Shown here: in pieces, positions 1 through 7,528 of the stretch
Position numbering within the stretch: position 1 is the first letter of the stretch
How the letters are laid out: each line of letters opens with the position of its first letter
Notes under the pieces: generated by a model
What the model was told of the DNA's origin: nothing
Databases searched by the model: none
The model's input: only the letters and a program-made list of their open reading frames with translations
Position numbers and translations under genes: made by a program
DNA from: Thomasclavelia sp.
Lineage (GTDB): Bacteria > Bacillota_I > Bacilli_A > Erysipelotrichales > Coprobacillaceae
NCBI GenBank assembly: GCA_028749475.1
Contig: JAQVWN010000006.1
Coordinates: 28,221-92,220 of the forward strand
DNA length: 64,000 bases
Reading direction: 5' to 3'

Positions 1-330
1 GATATTCAAAGTTTCTTACTAGCTAAATCTGCAGTTAAAACAGGTTTAAAGATTTTGTTAAATAAAATAAATGAAGTAGATAAAATATATATTTCTGGAG
101 GTTTAGGTAATCATTTAAAAATAGCTGATTTAATTACTTTAAAAATGATTGATGACAAATATCAAGATAAGATTGTTATCGTTGACAATACAGCTCTTCA
201 AGGGGTGTATCGCTATTGTTTAAGTAATGATCAAAAGAGAGTAGAAAGAATAATTAAAAAAAGTGTAAATATTGATTTATCACAAGATGAAAACTTTCAA
301 GATGAATTAATAGATGGTTTATATATATGA
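1..330 (+). CDS. Corrinoid activation protein (RACo/DUF4445-like ASKHA ATPase), 5'-truncated C-terminus
   Basis: The frame is open from the first base, so only the last 109 residues are present. They read as the C-terminus of the RACo/DUF4445 family: a DIQSFLLAKSAVKTG segment, then a YISGGLGNHLK motif, then a VDNTALQGV segment, the usual order at the end of these ASKHA-fold ATPases. Family members use ATP to re-reduce the corrinoid cofactor of a methyltransferase from inactive Co(II) to Co(I). The gene overlaps the DUF1638 gene by four bases (ATGA) and precedes an MtaA-like methyltransferase, which fits that role. The N-terminal [2Fe-2S] and nucleotide-binding parts lie outside the window. 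The family call is confident; the methyl donor cannot be told. Confidence 0.82.
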   Translation, partial: DIQSFLLAKSAVKTGLKILLNKINEVDKIYISGGLGNHLKIADLITLKMIDDKYQDKIVIVDNTALQGVYRYCLSNDQKRVERIIKKSVNIDLSQDENFQDELIDGLYI

Positions 331-953
331 TAAAAATAATTAGCTGCCAAATATTTGAAGAATATCTTAATTTACTTTCACTTGATCAAACACGGTATGA
401 TATAGAATATCTGGAAATCAAACAGCATCTCCAACCTGGACATTTATCGAATGAAATTCAAAAGTGCATTCATAATTCTTCGAAGTATGAATTAATAATA
501 CTTTTATATGGTTTATGTGGAAATATGCTACTAAATATTCATAGCGAAGGTGTGCCTCTACTAATAATGAAAGTTCATGATTGTTTATCAATACTGATAG
601 GTAAAGATAAATATCAGGAACTTATAAAAGATGATGCTTCCATTACTTGGACATGTTCTTCACTGGAACATCATGGAGGTCCCCAAATTACAGAAGATAA
701 TTATCGACAATGGGTTGAGGAGTATGGTGAAGATAATGCCTTATATTTAAAGGATATACTAATTATCAAACCTAAATACTATGTTGATTTTGAGCACTCA
801 AATATTAAAAATATAAATATTTTAAAAGGTGATTTAAACATTTTAAAAAACATAATTAAGGGAGATAAAAGGTATTGTTTATTTCTAAATGAAAATGAAG
901 AAATACGGCTTACTAATGATACTGAGGTAATAGAAAAGAGGAATAAAGAATGA
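327..953 (+). CDS. DUF1638 family protein
   Basis: This 208-residue soluble protein matches DUF1638: an N-terminal KIISCQIFEEYL strand, a ligand-like ILLYGLCGN motif (about residues 56-64), a LIMKVHDCLSILIG motif (about 79-92) carrying His and Cys, and a WTCSS segment further on. The conserved Cys and His residues look suited to binding a metal or cofactor, but the biochemical role of the family is not known to me. It is sandwiched, with 4-base overlaps on both sides, between a corrinoid reactivase and an MtaA-like methyltransferase, so the three are almost surely co-translated. By context it probably serves corrinoid-dependent methyl transfer. The last 50 residues are more divergent. Confidence 0.8.
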   Translation: MIKIISCQIFEEYLNLLSLDQTRYDIEYLEIKQHLQPGHLSNEIQKCIHNSSKYELIILLYGLCGNMLLNIHSEGVPLLIMKVHDCLSILIGKDKYQELIKDDASITWTCSSLEHHGGPQITEDNYRQWVEEYGEDNALYLKDILIIKPKYYVDFEHSNIKNINILKGDLNILKNIIKGDKRYCLFLNENEEIRLTNDTEVIEKRNKE

Positions 954-1954
954 ATTTAAATCAATGGTTAAAAGAAGTAAGAAAAAAAGAAAACAAAAAG
1001 GCTATGCCCATCTTATCATTTCCGATAATTCAAAAAATGGATATAACTGTTAAGGACTTGGTAACTAGTGATAAACTTCAAACAAGTAGTATGGAATTAT
1101 TAAATAAAGAATGTGATTTACTAGCAGTTCTTGGATTAATGGATTTATCAGTTGAAGCAGAATGTTTTGGAGCAAATGTTAGATTTGAGGATGATGAAGT
1201 TCCCAATATTATCGGACATATTATTGAAGACAATGAACAAGCTAATAATCTTAAAATACCACAAGTTGGAACTAAAAGAAGTGGTTTATATATTAAAGCA
1301 TTAAAGAATGCCAAGAAGGTTATAACAGATAAACCAGTATTTGCAGGATGTATAGGACCATTTTCATTAGCCGGAAGGTTATTAGATGTATCTGAAGCTA
1401 TGATTCTTTGCTATGAAGAACCAGAAATGGTTCATATTGTTTTGGATAAGGTTACCAAGTTTATCATTGAATATTTAAAAGCTTATAAAGAAGCTGGGTT
1501 AGATGGTGTAGTTCTTGCAGAACCATTAGCCGGAATATTATCTCCTGATTTAGCTAAAGAATTCTCTCATAATTATGTCAAAGAGATTGTTGATGAGTTA
1601 CAAGATGAAAACTTCATTATTATTTATCATAATTGTGGAAATAATGTTATAAAGATGACAGATGATTTATGGGAATTGGGATGTCCTATTTATCATTTTG
1701 GTAATTCTATTAATATTGGAGAAATACTTTGTAAAGCACCTGATGATGTAATTGTAATGGGAAACATTGATCCAGTATTGATAAAAAATGGAACAAAAGA
1801 TAATGTTATTAAGGAAACAAAGAATTTATTAAATCAATTTGGTGATAAAGAAAACTATATAATATCTTCTGGATGTGATATTCCTCCAACATCATCATGG
1901 GATAATATTAATTCTTTTATAAATGAAGCTAATAAGTATTATCAAAACAAATAG
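950..1954 (+). CDS. MtaA/uroporphyrinogen-decarboxylase-like corrinoid methyltransferase
   Basis: This 334-residue URO-D superfamily TIM-barrel protein is closest in style to MtaA/MtbA, which move a methyl group between a corrinoid protein and a thiol acceptor. The Zn site is visible: His227 and Cys229 in YHNCGN and Cys309 in SSGCDIPP, the His-X-Cys...Cys pattern of the methyltransferases rather than of true uroporphyrinogen decarboxylases. A GPFSLAGRLL motif and the NIDPV motif also fit. It starts with an ATG inside the end of the DUF1638 gene, after an AGAGG ribosome site. No corrinoid-binding protein or substrate-specific methyltransferase is in the visible part; they may lie upstream. A role in CoM biosynthesis is unlikely in a Firmicute, so the methyl acceptor is unknown. 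Confidence 0.8.
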   Translation: MNLNQWLKEVRKKENKKAMPILSFPIIQKMDITVKDLVTSDKLQTSSMELLNKECDLLAVLGLMDLSVEAECFGANVRFEDDEVPNIIGHIIEDNEQANNLKIPQVGTKRSGLYIKALKNAKKVITDKPVFAGCIGPFSLAGRLLDVSEAMILCYEEPEMVHIVLDKVTKFIIEYLKAYKEAGLDGVVLAEPLAGILSPDLAKEFSHNYVKEIVDELQDENFIIIYHNCGNNVIKMTDDLWELGCPIYHFGNSINIGEILCKAPDDVIVMGNIDPVLIKNGTKDNVIKETKNLLNQFGDKENYIISSGCDIPPTSSWDNINSFINEANKYYQNK

Positions 1955-2002
1955 TTTGTAATCTGTCTTACTTTATTTAATAATATGGTAAGAGGAAATA
2001 AA

Positions 2003-2713
2003 ATGACGAAGAAATACGAAATTATAAAAGAAGATCTTATTAATAAAATTTCAAATGGATTATATGTTCCAAATAAAATGTTACCCTCAGAAAGAGAACT
2101 AACTGATTATTATAATGTTTCAAGAATGACAATTCGTAGAGCGTTAGATGAATTAATACAAGATGGTTTATTAATTAGGAAGAGTGGAAGTGGAGTTTTT
2201 ATTTCTGAGGAGAAAAAAACTCGTAGTTTTGATAAAATATCATTTCAACATGATAGTCATCTTCATCAAATATATGGTGATATCAAAATTAAACTATTAG
2301 AATTTAAAGAAGTTACTAATCATCCTATTGCAATTAAATTATTACGAATTCAAAAAGATGATGTTGTTTATCAATTAAAAAGAATTCAATATTCAAAAGA
2401 TCAGATAATAGTATATGAAAACATATTTCTACCAAAAAAATATTTTGGAAATCTTACTAAAGAACAATGTAACCAATCCATGGAAGATATTGTTTCTAAG
2501 TATTGCAAAATTGAATGCAATAATAATGATGTTGAAGTAGAAGTCTTAAAGGCTTCTAAGAAAATAAGTACTTACCTCCAAGTTCCTTTTGATTCAGCAA
2601 TCTTACGATTAAATATTATTCAAAAGAAAGATGACCAACCTATTTATTGTGGAGTGGATATGTTAGATGGTAATGAATATAAATATGTTCAATCAAGTAG
2701 ATATAAAATATAG
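2003..2713 (+). CDS. GntR family regulator, HutC subfamily (UTRA domain)
   Basis: This 236-residue repressor-type protein has an N-terminal winged helix (residues about 5-70, with LPSERELTDYYNVSRMTIRR typical of GntR) and a C-terminal UTRA ligand domain (about 85-235). I chose the ATG at 2003, eleven codons of spurious sequence shorter than some alternatives, because AGAGGA sits just upstream; the ATG at 1985 lies before that ribosome site. It follows the methyltransferase gene by about 50 bases in the same direction, so it may be the last gene of that operon or separately transcribed. UTRA domains bind small organic effectors, often sugars or amines. It is a candidate regulator of the methyl-transfer genes, but no operator could be assigned. 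Confidence 0.85.
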   Translation: MTKKYEIIKEDLINKISNGLYVPNKMLPSERELTDYYNVSRMTIRRALDELIQDGLLIRKSGSGVFISEEKKTRSFDKISFQHDSHLHQIYGDIKIKLLEFKEVTNHPIAIKLLRIQKDDVVYQLKRIQYSKDQIIVYENIFLPKKYFGNLTKEQCNQSMEDIVSKYCKIECNNNDVEVEVLKASKKISTYLQVPFDSAILRLNIIQKKDDQPIYCGVDMLDGNEYKYVQSSRYKI

Positions 2714-2740
2714 TAATAACTAGATAAAAATAATCAGTAT

Positions 2741-2769
2741 TTTACTGTAGCTATATTAATTTGTATAAT
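2741..2769 (+). promoter_or_regulatory. Promoter of the B12 riboswitch operon
   Basis: A TTTACT box at 2741-2746 is followed after 17 bases by a perfect TATAAT at 2764-2769. Transcription would start near 2776, just ahead of the cobalamin aptamer. Confidence 0.6.
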
Positions 2770-2805
2770 GACAAAGAAGTAAAGAAAATTAAATACACTT
2801 GTGAA

Positions 2806-2925
2806 TTATGGAATCAGGTATAAGCCTGAGCGGTCCCGCCGCCGTAATGAGGAGTTTAGCAAATGTCACTGGGAAACTGGGAAGACGCGAAAACGATGAA
2901 TCAAAGCCGGAATACTTGTTCACAT
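2806..2925 (+). promoter_or_regulatory. Cobalamin (B12) riboswitch aptamer
   Basis: The hallmark blocks of the cobalamin aptamer occur in order: a GTGAA/TTCAC closing pair (about 2811 and 2919), the CCTGAGCGGTCCCGCCGCC region (about 2836-2855), a GTCACTGGGAAACTGGGAAG block (about 2865-2884) and the B12-box-like AAGCCGGAATAC near 2904. These correspond to the family's GGTCCCGCC, CACTG, GGGAAG and AGCCRGRA motifs. A promoter lies upstream and an intrinsic terminator before the first gene, so the switch very likely stops transcription when B12 is plentiful. The gene set it controls ends in a CbrT-like S-component, which supports B12 as the ligand. Exact aptamer ends need a covariance search. Confidence 0.88.
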
Positions 2926-2973
2926 TTTAAGATGAATACACTTTACGGAGTATAAAGTAGTTCTTTAAAAAAG

Positions 2974-3004
2974 AATGGGTGTATTATACCCATTTTTATT
3001 TTTC
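2974..3004 (+). terminator. Intrinsic terminator of the B12 riboswitch (expression platform)
   Basis: AATGGGT (2974-2980) pairs with ACCCATT (2988-2994) around a 7-base loop and runs into a T-rich tract. It lies between the aptamer and the first ribosome site, as expected for transcriptional attenuation. An open frame beginning inside this hairpin at 2975 is not the real start of the next gene. Confidence 0.8.
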
Positions 3005-3028
3005 AGTCCTACATTAAAGGAGAAGAAA

Positions 3029-4117
3029 ATGAAAAAAATAATTATTTGTTTAAGTATTTGTTTAACTATTATTACTGGCTCATTAACTAATATTAGTGCC
3101 AGTACAACTATTGATAACTCATATAATAAATTAGTAGCTTACTATGAGTCAAAGACTAGTGCTAGTCGCGATGATATTATCGCTATGGAAGCGATAGGTG
3201 TCCAAGCGGATAGTAAAGCTAATCTTGATTTCTTGGAAAATGATTTTAGTACAGCGGGAATTAATGATTTATCAAAAGCTATTTTAGCTTCAATCTTTGT
3301 TGGAAAAGATCCAACAAATATTAATAATCAAAATTTAGTAACACTACTTGAAAACTATATTAGTGATGATGGAAAACTAATGGATGGAGAATATGAATGT
3401 TATGAATCATATTATCCATGGACTATCTATGCTTTATATGCTGTCAATTCTTCAAAAGTAGAACTACTTGCTAGTAGACTGGCTAGTCTTCAAAAAGAAG
3501 ATGGAAGTTTTGGTGGATTTTCTGGCAGTTTAGATTTAGATACAACGACTTGGTGTTTAGAGGCTTTAAGTCTAGTCGATAAAACTAAATATAGTAGTAA
3601 TATTAATAAAACAAAAGATTTATTAGCTACTCATTTAGACACTACAACTAATACCTATACTTCTAGTTGGGGTGCTAACTCCAATACTCATGCTGCTTGC
3701 TTAGAAGCTTTAGTAGTAAATGATCGTAATTTAGTAAACGATGAATCATATAATAAAACTGTGGAAGCTTTAACGGCCTATCAAACTACTACGGGTTCAT
3801 TTAAGTGGAAAGTAGATAGTGCTAATGATTCTTCGTTTTCTACACAAGACGCGGCTAGATGTCTAGGAGCGTATAAAAATGGCTGCTTTGCAACGATTGC
3901 TAAAGAAGCTTATCAAAAACTTACTAATAAAGAAACACCAGTAACTAACCCTAGTGTCAATGTGCCAACTAATCAAAATAGTAATTCAAGTCCTAAAGAA
4001 GCTGTTCTTTCAGCAAAAACTTCTGATAATCAAGAATATGATATTTATTTATTATCACTTATCATAATGGGAGCAGTTATTATAAGGTTGGTCAGTAAAC
4101 ATGAAAAAACTAATTAG
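3029..4117 (+). CDS. Secreted alpha/alpha-barrel protein, transcobalamin/intrinsic factor alpha-domain-like, C-terminally anchored
   Basis: The ATG at 3029 follows an AAAGGAG site and opens a 362-residue protein with a signal peptide (residues 1-25, ending near NISA). The middle (about 30-310) is a helical repeat region of the prenyltransferase/squalene-cyclase alpha6/alpha6 type, with a QKEDGSFGGF motif and recurring helix pairs containing TTWCLEAL and THAACLEAL. A Ser/Asn/Pro-rich linker leads to a C-terminal membrane helix (about 335-355) and a basic tail, with an AKTSD stretch just before the helix that is at best a degenerate sorting signal. The alpha domain of animal intrinsic factor and transcobalamin has this fold. 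It lies under a B12 riboswitch, overlaps a DUF4430 gene (the beta-domain family) and is followed by an S-component. I infer a surface B12-binding role; other ligands remain possible. Confidence 0.72.
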   Translation: MKKIIICLSICLTIITGSLTNISASTTIDNSYNKLVAYYESKTSASRDDIIAMEAIGVQADSKANLDFLENDFSTAGINDLSKAILASIFVGKDPTNINNQNLVTLLENYISDDGKLMDGEYECYESYYPWTIYALYAVNSSKVELLASRLASLQKEDGSFGGFSGSLDLDTTTWCLEALSLVDKTKYSSNINKTKDLLATHLDTTTNTYTSSWGANSNTHAACLEALVVNDRNLVNDESYNKTVEALTAYQTTTGSFKWKVDSANDSSFSTQDAARCLGAYKNGCFATIAKEAYQKLTNKETPVTNPSVNVPTNQNSNSSPKEAVLSAKTSDNQEYDIYLLSLIIMGAVIIRLVSKHEKTN

Positions 4118-4769
4118 TAAATTTAAACAACTAGACATAACTAAAAAAGTAGTAATTATTTTTATTGCTGGTTCTTTATTATTTACTGTTGGCATTGCTT
4201 CTATCAATGCTTTAAATGTAAGTTCTAATAATGTTGCTGCTGGGCAATTTCCTAACATCAAGATAAAAGAAGAAACAACTAATCAAAGCACTAATAAAGA
4301 TGCTATAGATAATTCCACTAGTAATGATTCCAATAATTCTAGTGAAAAAGAAAATAATAATTCAACTAGTAACTCCAATGATTCAACTACTAAAAGCAGT
4401 AATAGTAATTCTAACTCTCAAACTAGTAGTAGTGAAACTACTACTAATCCTAAAGAAACGATTACAATCAGGGTAAAGATTACGGGTGTCAATAATACTA
4501 TTGCTTCTGGAAGTGTTAGCGTAGAAAAAGATGCTTCAGCCTATAGTACTTTAAAAGAGTTTTGCACTTCAAAAGGAATTAGTGTTTCAAGTAGTGGCTC
4601 AAATTCTTTTGTGTATGTCAAAGGAATTAATGGTCTAATGGAAAAACAACATGGACCTCTTTCTGGATGGATGTATAAAGTAAATGGGAGTTCTCCAAAT
4701 GTTTCAGCTGGTAGTTATTCACTATCTAATAATGATCAACTAGAATGGTACTATACAAATTATGAGTAG
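4101..4769 (+). CDS. Membrane-anchored DUF4430 protein, transcobalamin beta-domain-like
   Basis: This 222-residue protein has a basic N-terminus, one membrane helix (about residues 16-36), a long low-complexity Ser/Asn/Thr linker (about 50-115) and a C-terminal DUF4430 domain (about 117-222). The domain signature GWMYKVNG, the NVSAGSYSL segment and the closing LEWYYTNYE are clear. DUF4430 shares its fold with the beta domain of intrinsic factor and transcobalamin. The start lies 17 bases inside the preceding gene and the end overlaps the S-component gene by 8 bases, so the three are translationally coupled. The linker would let the domain reach over the cell wall side to close on a ligand held by the alpha-domain partner; this is inference. 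Confidence 0.8.
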   Translation: MKKLISKFKQLDITKKVVIIFIAGSLLFTVGIASINALNVSSNNVAAGQFPNIKIKEETTNQSTNKDAIDNSTSNDSNNSSEKENNNSTSNSNDSTTKSSNSNSNSQTSSSETTTNPKETITIRVKITGVNNTIASGSVSVEKDASAYSTLKEFCTSKGISVSSSGSNSFVYVKGINGLMEKQHGPLSGWMYKVNGSSPNVSAGSYSLSNNDQLEWYYTNYE

Positions 4770-5304
4770 AGTTAAAGAAATAAGTCTAATTGGAATCCTT
4801 GCCGCTGTAAATGTATCATCCAGAGTATTTTTACAATCACTACCTAACATTAAACCAGTTACTTCAATCATTATTATTTCCGTTATGATTTTTGGGCTAG
4901 CTTTTGGAGTCAAACTAGCCGTTGTTACAACCGTTGTATCTAATTTATTTCTTGGAATGGGAACTTGGACTTTCTTTCAAATATTAGCTTGGGTAGTTAT
5001 CTGTTTATTAACTCAAATAGTGGTTGATTTATATCATAAATTTGATAAAGAACCAGGGTTAATTTTCATGAGTATCTTTGCCTTTTTGATGGGGTATGTC
5101 TTTGGTTTCTTTGTTTCTTTAGATGCCTTAGTAATAGGTGGTTTAGGTTATTTTCTAGCCTATATAACTTCGGGATTTTTATTTGATACTTTGCATGCTT
5201 GTGGTAATTTTGGCTTTTATCTATTATGTGCACCAATTATGATTAAATTATTTAAAACTAAAATAACTACTTCTAATGAATATATTAGTCAAAAGGAATC
5301 TTAG
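4762..5304 (+). CDS. ECF transporter substrate-binding S-component, CbrT-like (B12)
   Basis: This 180-residue, very hydrophobic protein with about six membrane helices has the small size and layout of ECF S-components. It opens with KEISLIGILAAVNVSSR, where the alanine-rich first helix is the expected docking site for the EcfT subunit. The best fit is the CbrT-type cobalamin family, given the upstream B12 riboswitch. No EcfA or EcfT genes are nearby, so it should use a shared (group II) energising module encoded elsewhere. It is the last gene of the riboswitch operon and a terminator overlaps its stop codon. Substrate assignment rests on regulation and context more than on residues I can point to. 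Confidence 0.78.
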   Translation: MSRVKEISLIGILAAVNVSSRVFLQSLPNIKPVTSIIIISVMIFGLAFGVKLAVVTTVVSNLFLGMGTWTFFQILAWVVICLLTQIVVDLYHKFDKEPGLIFMSIFAFLMGYVFGFFVSLDALVIGGLGYFLAYITSGFLFDTLHACGNFGFYLLCAPIMIKLFKTKITTSNEYISQKES

Positions 5305-5318
5305 ATTCCTTTTTAATT
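5291..5318 (+). terminator. Terminator of the B12 uptake operon
   Basis: AAGGAATC pairs with GATTCCTT around a TTA loop that contains the end of the S-component stop codon, followed by a T-run. Confidence 0.8.
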
Positions 5319-5333
5319 TGCATATCGTTTTGT

Positions 5334-5362
5334 TTCACTTATGAATTAGAAATGCTTATAAT
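5334..5362 (+). promoter_or_regulatory. Promoter of the M18 aminopeptidase gene
   Basis: TTCACT at 5334-5339, a 17-base spacer, then TATAAT at 5357-5362. The gene starts 22 bases further on with a GGAGG site between. Confidence 0.6.
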
Positions 5363-5383
5363 GATAAAAGTGGAGGTAAAGAT

Positions 5384-6751
5384 ATGTACGCAAAAAATGC
5401 ATGGAAAGATTATACAACTAAACAATTAAAGGAAGTAAATGCTTTTAATGAAGATTATAAAGATTTTATTACTAAAGGTAAGACTGAAAGATTATGTGTT
5501 AAAGAAGCTTTAAGACTTGCTAAAGAAAAAGGATTTAAAGAACTTAGTAAATATAAGAAACTTAAAGCTGGTGATAAAATATACGCTATTAATAAAGATA
5601 AAAACATTGTCTTATTAGTAGTTGGTAAACAAGATACTAAAGAAGGATTTAGAATCTTAGGAGCGCATATTGACTCACCTAGATTAGATCTTAAACAAAA
5701 TCCATTATATGAATCAGAAGGATTTGCTTTACTTGATACTCATTATTATGGAGGAGTAAAGAAATATCAATGGGTTACTATTCCTCTTAGTTTAATCGGA
5801 GTAGTAATTAAAAAAGATGGGACATCTATTGATGTCAACATCGGTGAAGATGATAATGATCCAGTAGTCGGAATAAGTGATTTATTAATTCACTTAGCAG
5901 CTGATCAAATGGATAAAAAAGCTAGTAAAGTAATTGAAGGCGAAGACTTAGACGTTACTGTTGGAAGTATTCCTTTAGATAAGGAAGAAAAAGAAGCTGT
6001 TAAAGCTAACATCTTAAAACTATTAAAAGAAAAATATAACTTTGAAGAAGAAGATTTCTTATCTGCCGAAATAGAAGTAGTACCTTCTGGAAAAGCTCGA
6101 GACTATGGTTTAGATCGTAGTATGGTTTCTGGATATGGTCATGATGATCGAGTATGTGCTTATACATCACTTAGAGCTATTCTAGAAATGGAAACACCTA
6201 AATATACTTCTTGTTGTATCTTAGTGGATAAAGAAGAAATTGGTTCAGTTGGAGCTACTGGAGCTCATTCATTATTCTTTGAAAATACTTTAGCTAAAGT
6301 ATTAGCTAAACAAGGATATGATTCTTTCTTAGATATTAGAGAAGCGATTGAAAATAGTTCAATGCTTTCTAGTGATGTCTCAGCTGGTATTGATCCTTTA
6401 TACCTTAGCGTAAGTGATAAAAAGAATGGGGCTTACCTTGGTAATGGAATTGTGTTTAATAAATATACCGGAGCTCGTGGTAAATCAGGAAGTAATGATG
6501 CTAGTCCTGAATACATGGCTAATCTTCGAAATATCTTAGATAAAAATAAAGTTCATTTTCAAACTGCTGAACTTGGTAGAGTAGACCAAGGTGGTGGAGG
6601 TACTATTGCATATATTTTAGGTAACTATAATATGAATGTTATTGATGCGGGAGTTGCAGTTTTAAACATGCATGCTCCAATGGAAGTAGTATCTAAAGCA
6701 GATGTTTATGAAGCATATAAGGCTTATAAAGTATTCTTACTTGAAGCATAA
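5384..6751 (+). CDS. M18 family aspartyl aminopeptidase
   Basis: This 455-residue cytosolic metallopeptidase has the co-catalytic Zn ligands of the M18 family: His95 in GAHIDSPRLD, Asp in YGHDDRVC, Glu pair in DKEEIGSVG, Asp in SSDVSAG and His in NMHAPMEV near the C-terminus. The length is normal for bacterial members. It removes N-terminal, typically acidic, residues from peptides. The gene is monocistronic: its own promoter and GGAGG site lie upstream, and a hairpin shared with the convergent HAD gene lies downstream. Nothing appears missing. Confidence 0.92.
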   Translation: MYAKNAWKDYTTKQLKEVNAFNEDYKDFITKGKTERLCVKEALRLAKEKGFKELSKYKKLKAGDKIYAINKDKNIVLLVVGKQDTKEGFRILGAHIDSPRLDLKQNPLYESEGFALLDTHYYGGVKKYQWVTIPLSLIGVVIKKDGTSIDVNIGEDDNDPVVGISDLLIHLAADQMDKKASKVIEGEDLDVTVGSIPLDKEEKEAVKANILKLLKEKYNFEEEDFLSAEIEVVPSGKARDYGLDRSMVSGYGHDDRVCAYTSLRAILEMETPKYTSCCILVDKEEIGSVGATGAHSLFFENTLAKVLAKQGYDSFLDIREAIENSSMLSSDVSAGIDPLYLSVSDKKNGAYLGNGIVFNKYTGARGKSGSNDASPEYMANLRNILDKNKVHFQTAELGRVDQGGGGTIAYILGNYNMNVIDAGVAVLNMHAPMEVVSKADVYEAYKAYKVFLLEA

Positions 6752-6754
6752 ATA

Positions 6755-6783
6755 AAAAGATGTAGAAATCTACATCTTTTTTT
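6755..6783. terminator. Bidirectional terminator between convergent genes
   Basis: AAAGATGTAG and CTACATCTTT pair around an AAAT loop, with an A-run before and a T-run after, so it can end transcription from both the aminopeptidase (+) and HAD (-) genes. It overlaps the last codons of the HAD gene. Confidence 0.85.
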
Positions 6784-7423
6784 CGTCTTCAAGATATTTA
6801 ATTACATCTTTTAATGATGGTAAAATCTTTGTAATCATTTCTTTATTAGAAGGTTCTTTCATATCGGGAATACAGATTACTTTTAGCCCAGCATCATAGG
6901 CCGCTCTACTTCCATTTTCACTATCTTCTAAGACTAAACATTCATCTTTAGAATTTTTAGATTTACTAGCTGCCTTAATAAAGATATCGGGGCTAGGTTT
7001 ACCATGTTTTACTTCTGTTCCGTAAGTAAAAAAGTCAAAATAACTAACGACATTATTATTGGTTAAAATAGTTAAAGCTCTTTCTTTATTAGAAGAAGAA
7101 GCCAACATTATTTCATAATTATTTTTCTTTAAATAATCTAATAATTCATTAGCTCCGGGTTTTAAATCAATTCCTTTACTTATATACTCTTTTGATTTTC
7201 CTTTTTGGAAAGTTAAACCTTCTTCCATCGTAATTGGTAAATCAAATTCTTTTATTAATTGAGTCATATTACCAGTAGCTGTTTGACCACTATAGTGCAT
7301 GGCATAGTCTTTTAAATCCATAACCTTATCATATTTAGCTAGTAAATCGACATAGACTTGATAACACATTTCTTCACTATCAATTAATAATCCATCTAAA
7401 TCAAAAATAATTGTTTTAATCAT
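6770..7423 (-). CDS. HAD superfamily hydrolase (beta-phosphoglucomutase/phosphatase-like)
   Basis: The 217-residue protein shows all four HAD motifs: I, FDLDGLLIDSE at residues 7-17; II, LASSSNKER near 108; III, the Lys in KHGKPSPDIF near 140; IV, LEDSENG near 167. The cap is helical (subfamily IA with a C1 cap), the type found in beta-phosphoglucomutases and sugar-phosphate phosphatases. It starts with ATG after a GAGGTAA site. The protein is cytosolic and Mg2+-dependent. The neighbouring lgt/hprK block often carries the HAD pyrophosphatase PpaX, but nothing here singles out that substrate, so I leave it general. Confidence 0.85.
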   Translation of the reverse strand: MIKTIIFDLDGLLIDSEEMCYQVYVDLLAKYDKVMDLKDYAMHYSGQTATGNMTQLIKEFDLPITMEEGLTFQKGKSKEYISKGIDLKPGANELLDYLKKNNYEIMLASSSNKERALTILTNNNVVSYFDFFTYGTEVKHGKPSPDIFIKAASKSKNSKDECLVLEDSENGSRAAYDAGLKVICIPDMKEPSNKEMITKILPSLKDVIKYLEDEKKM

Positions 7424-7528
7424 ATTATTACCTCATAAATTAGTATATCACAACAATCCCTACTTGTAGGTTATGATAGATGAATTTAGAGTATATTTAT
7501 GATAGAATAATGTACACGAGGTAAATGC

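Noticed and set aside
2975..3028. Extension of the barrel protein upstream to the ATG at 2975
   Set aside because: This ATG lies inside the riboswitch terminator hairpin and has no ribosome site. The ATG at 3029 has AAAGGAG and gives a normal signal peptide.
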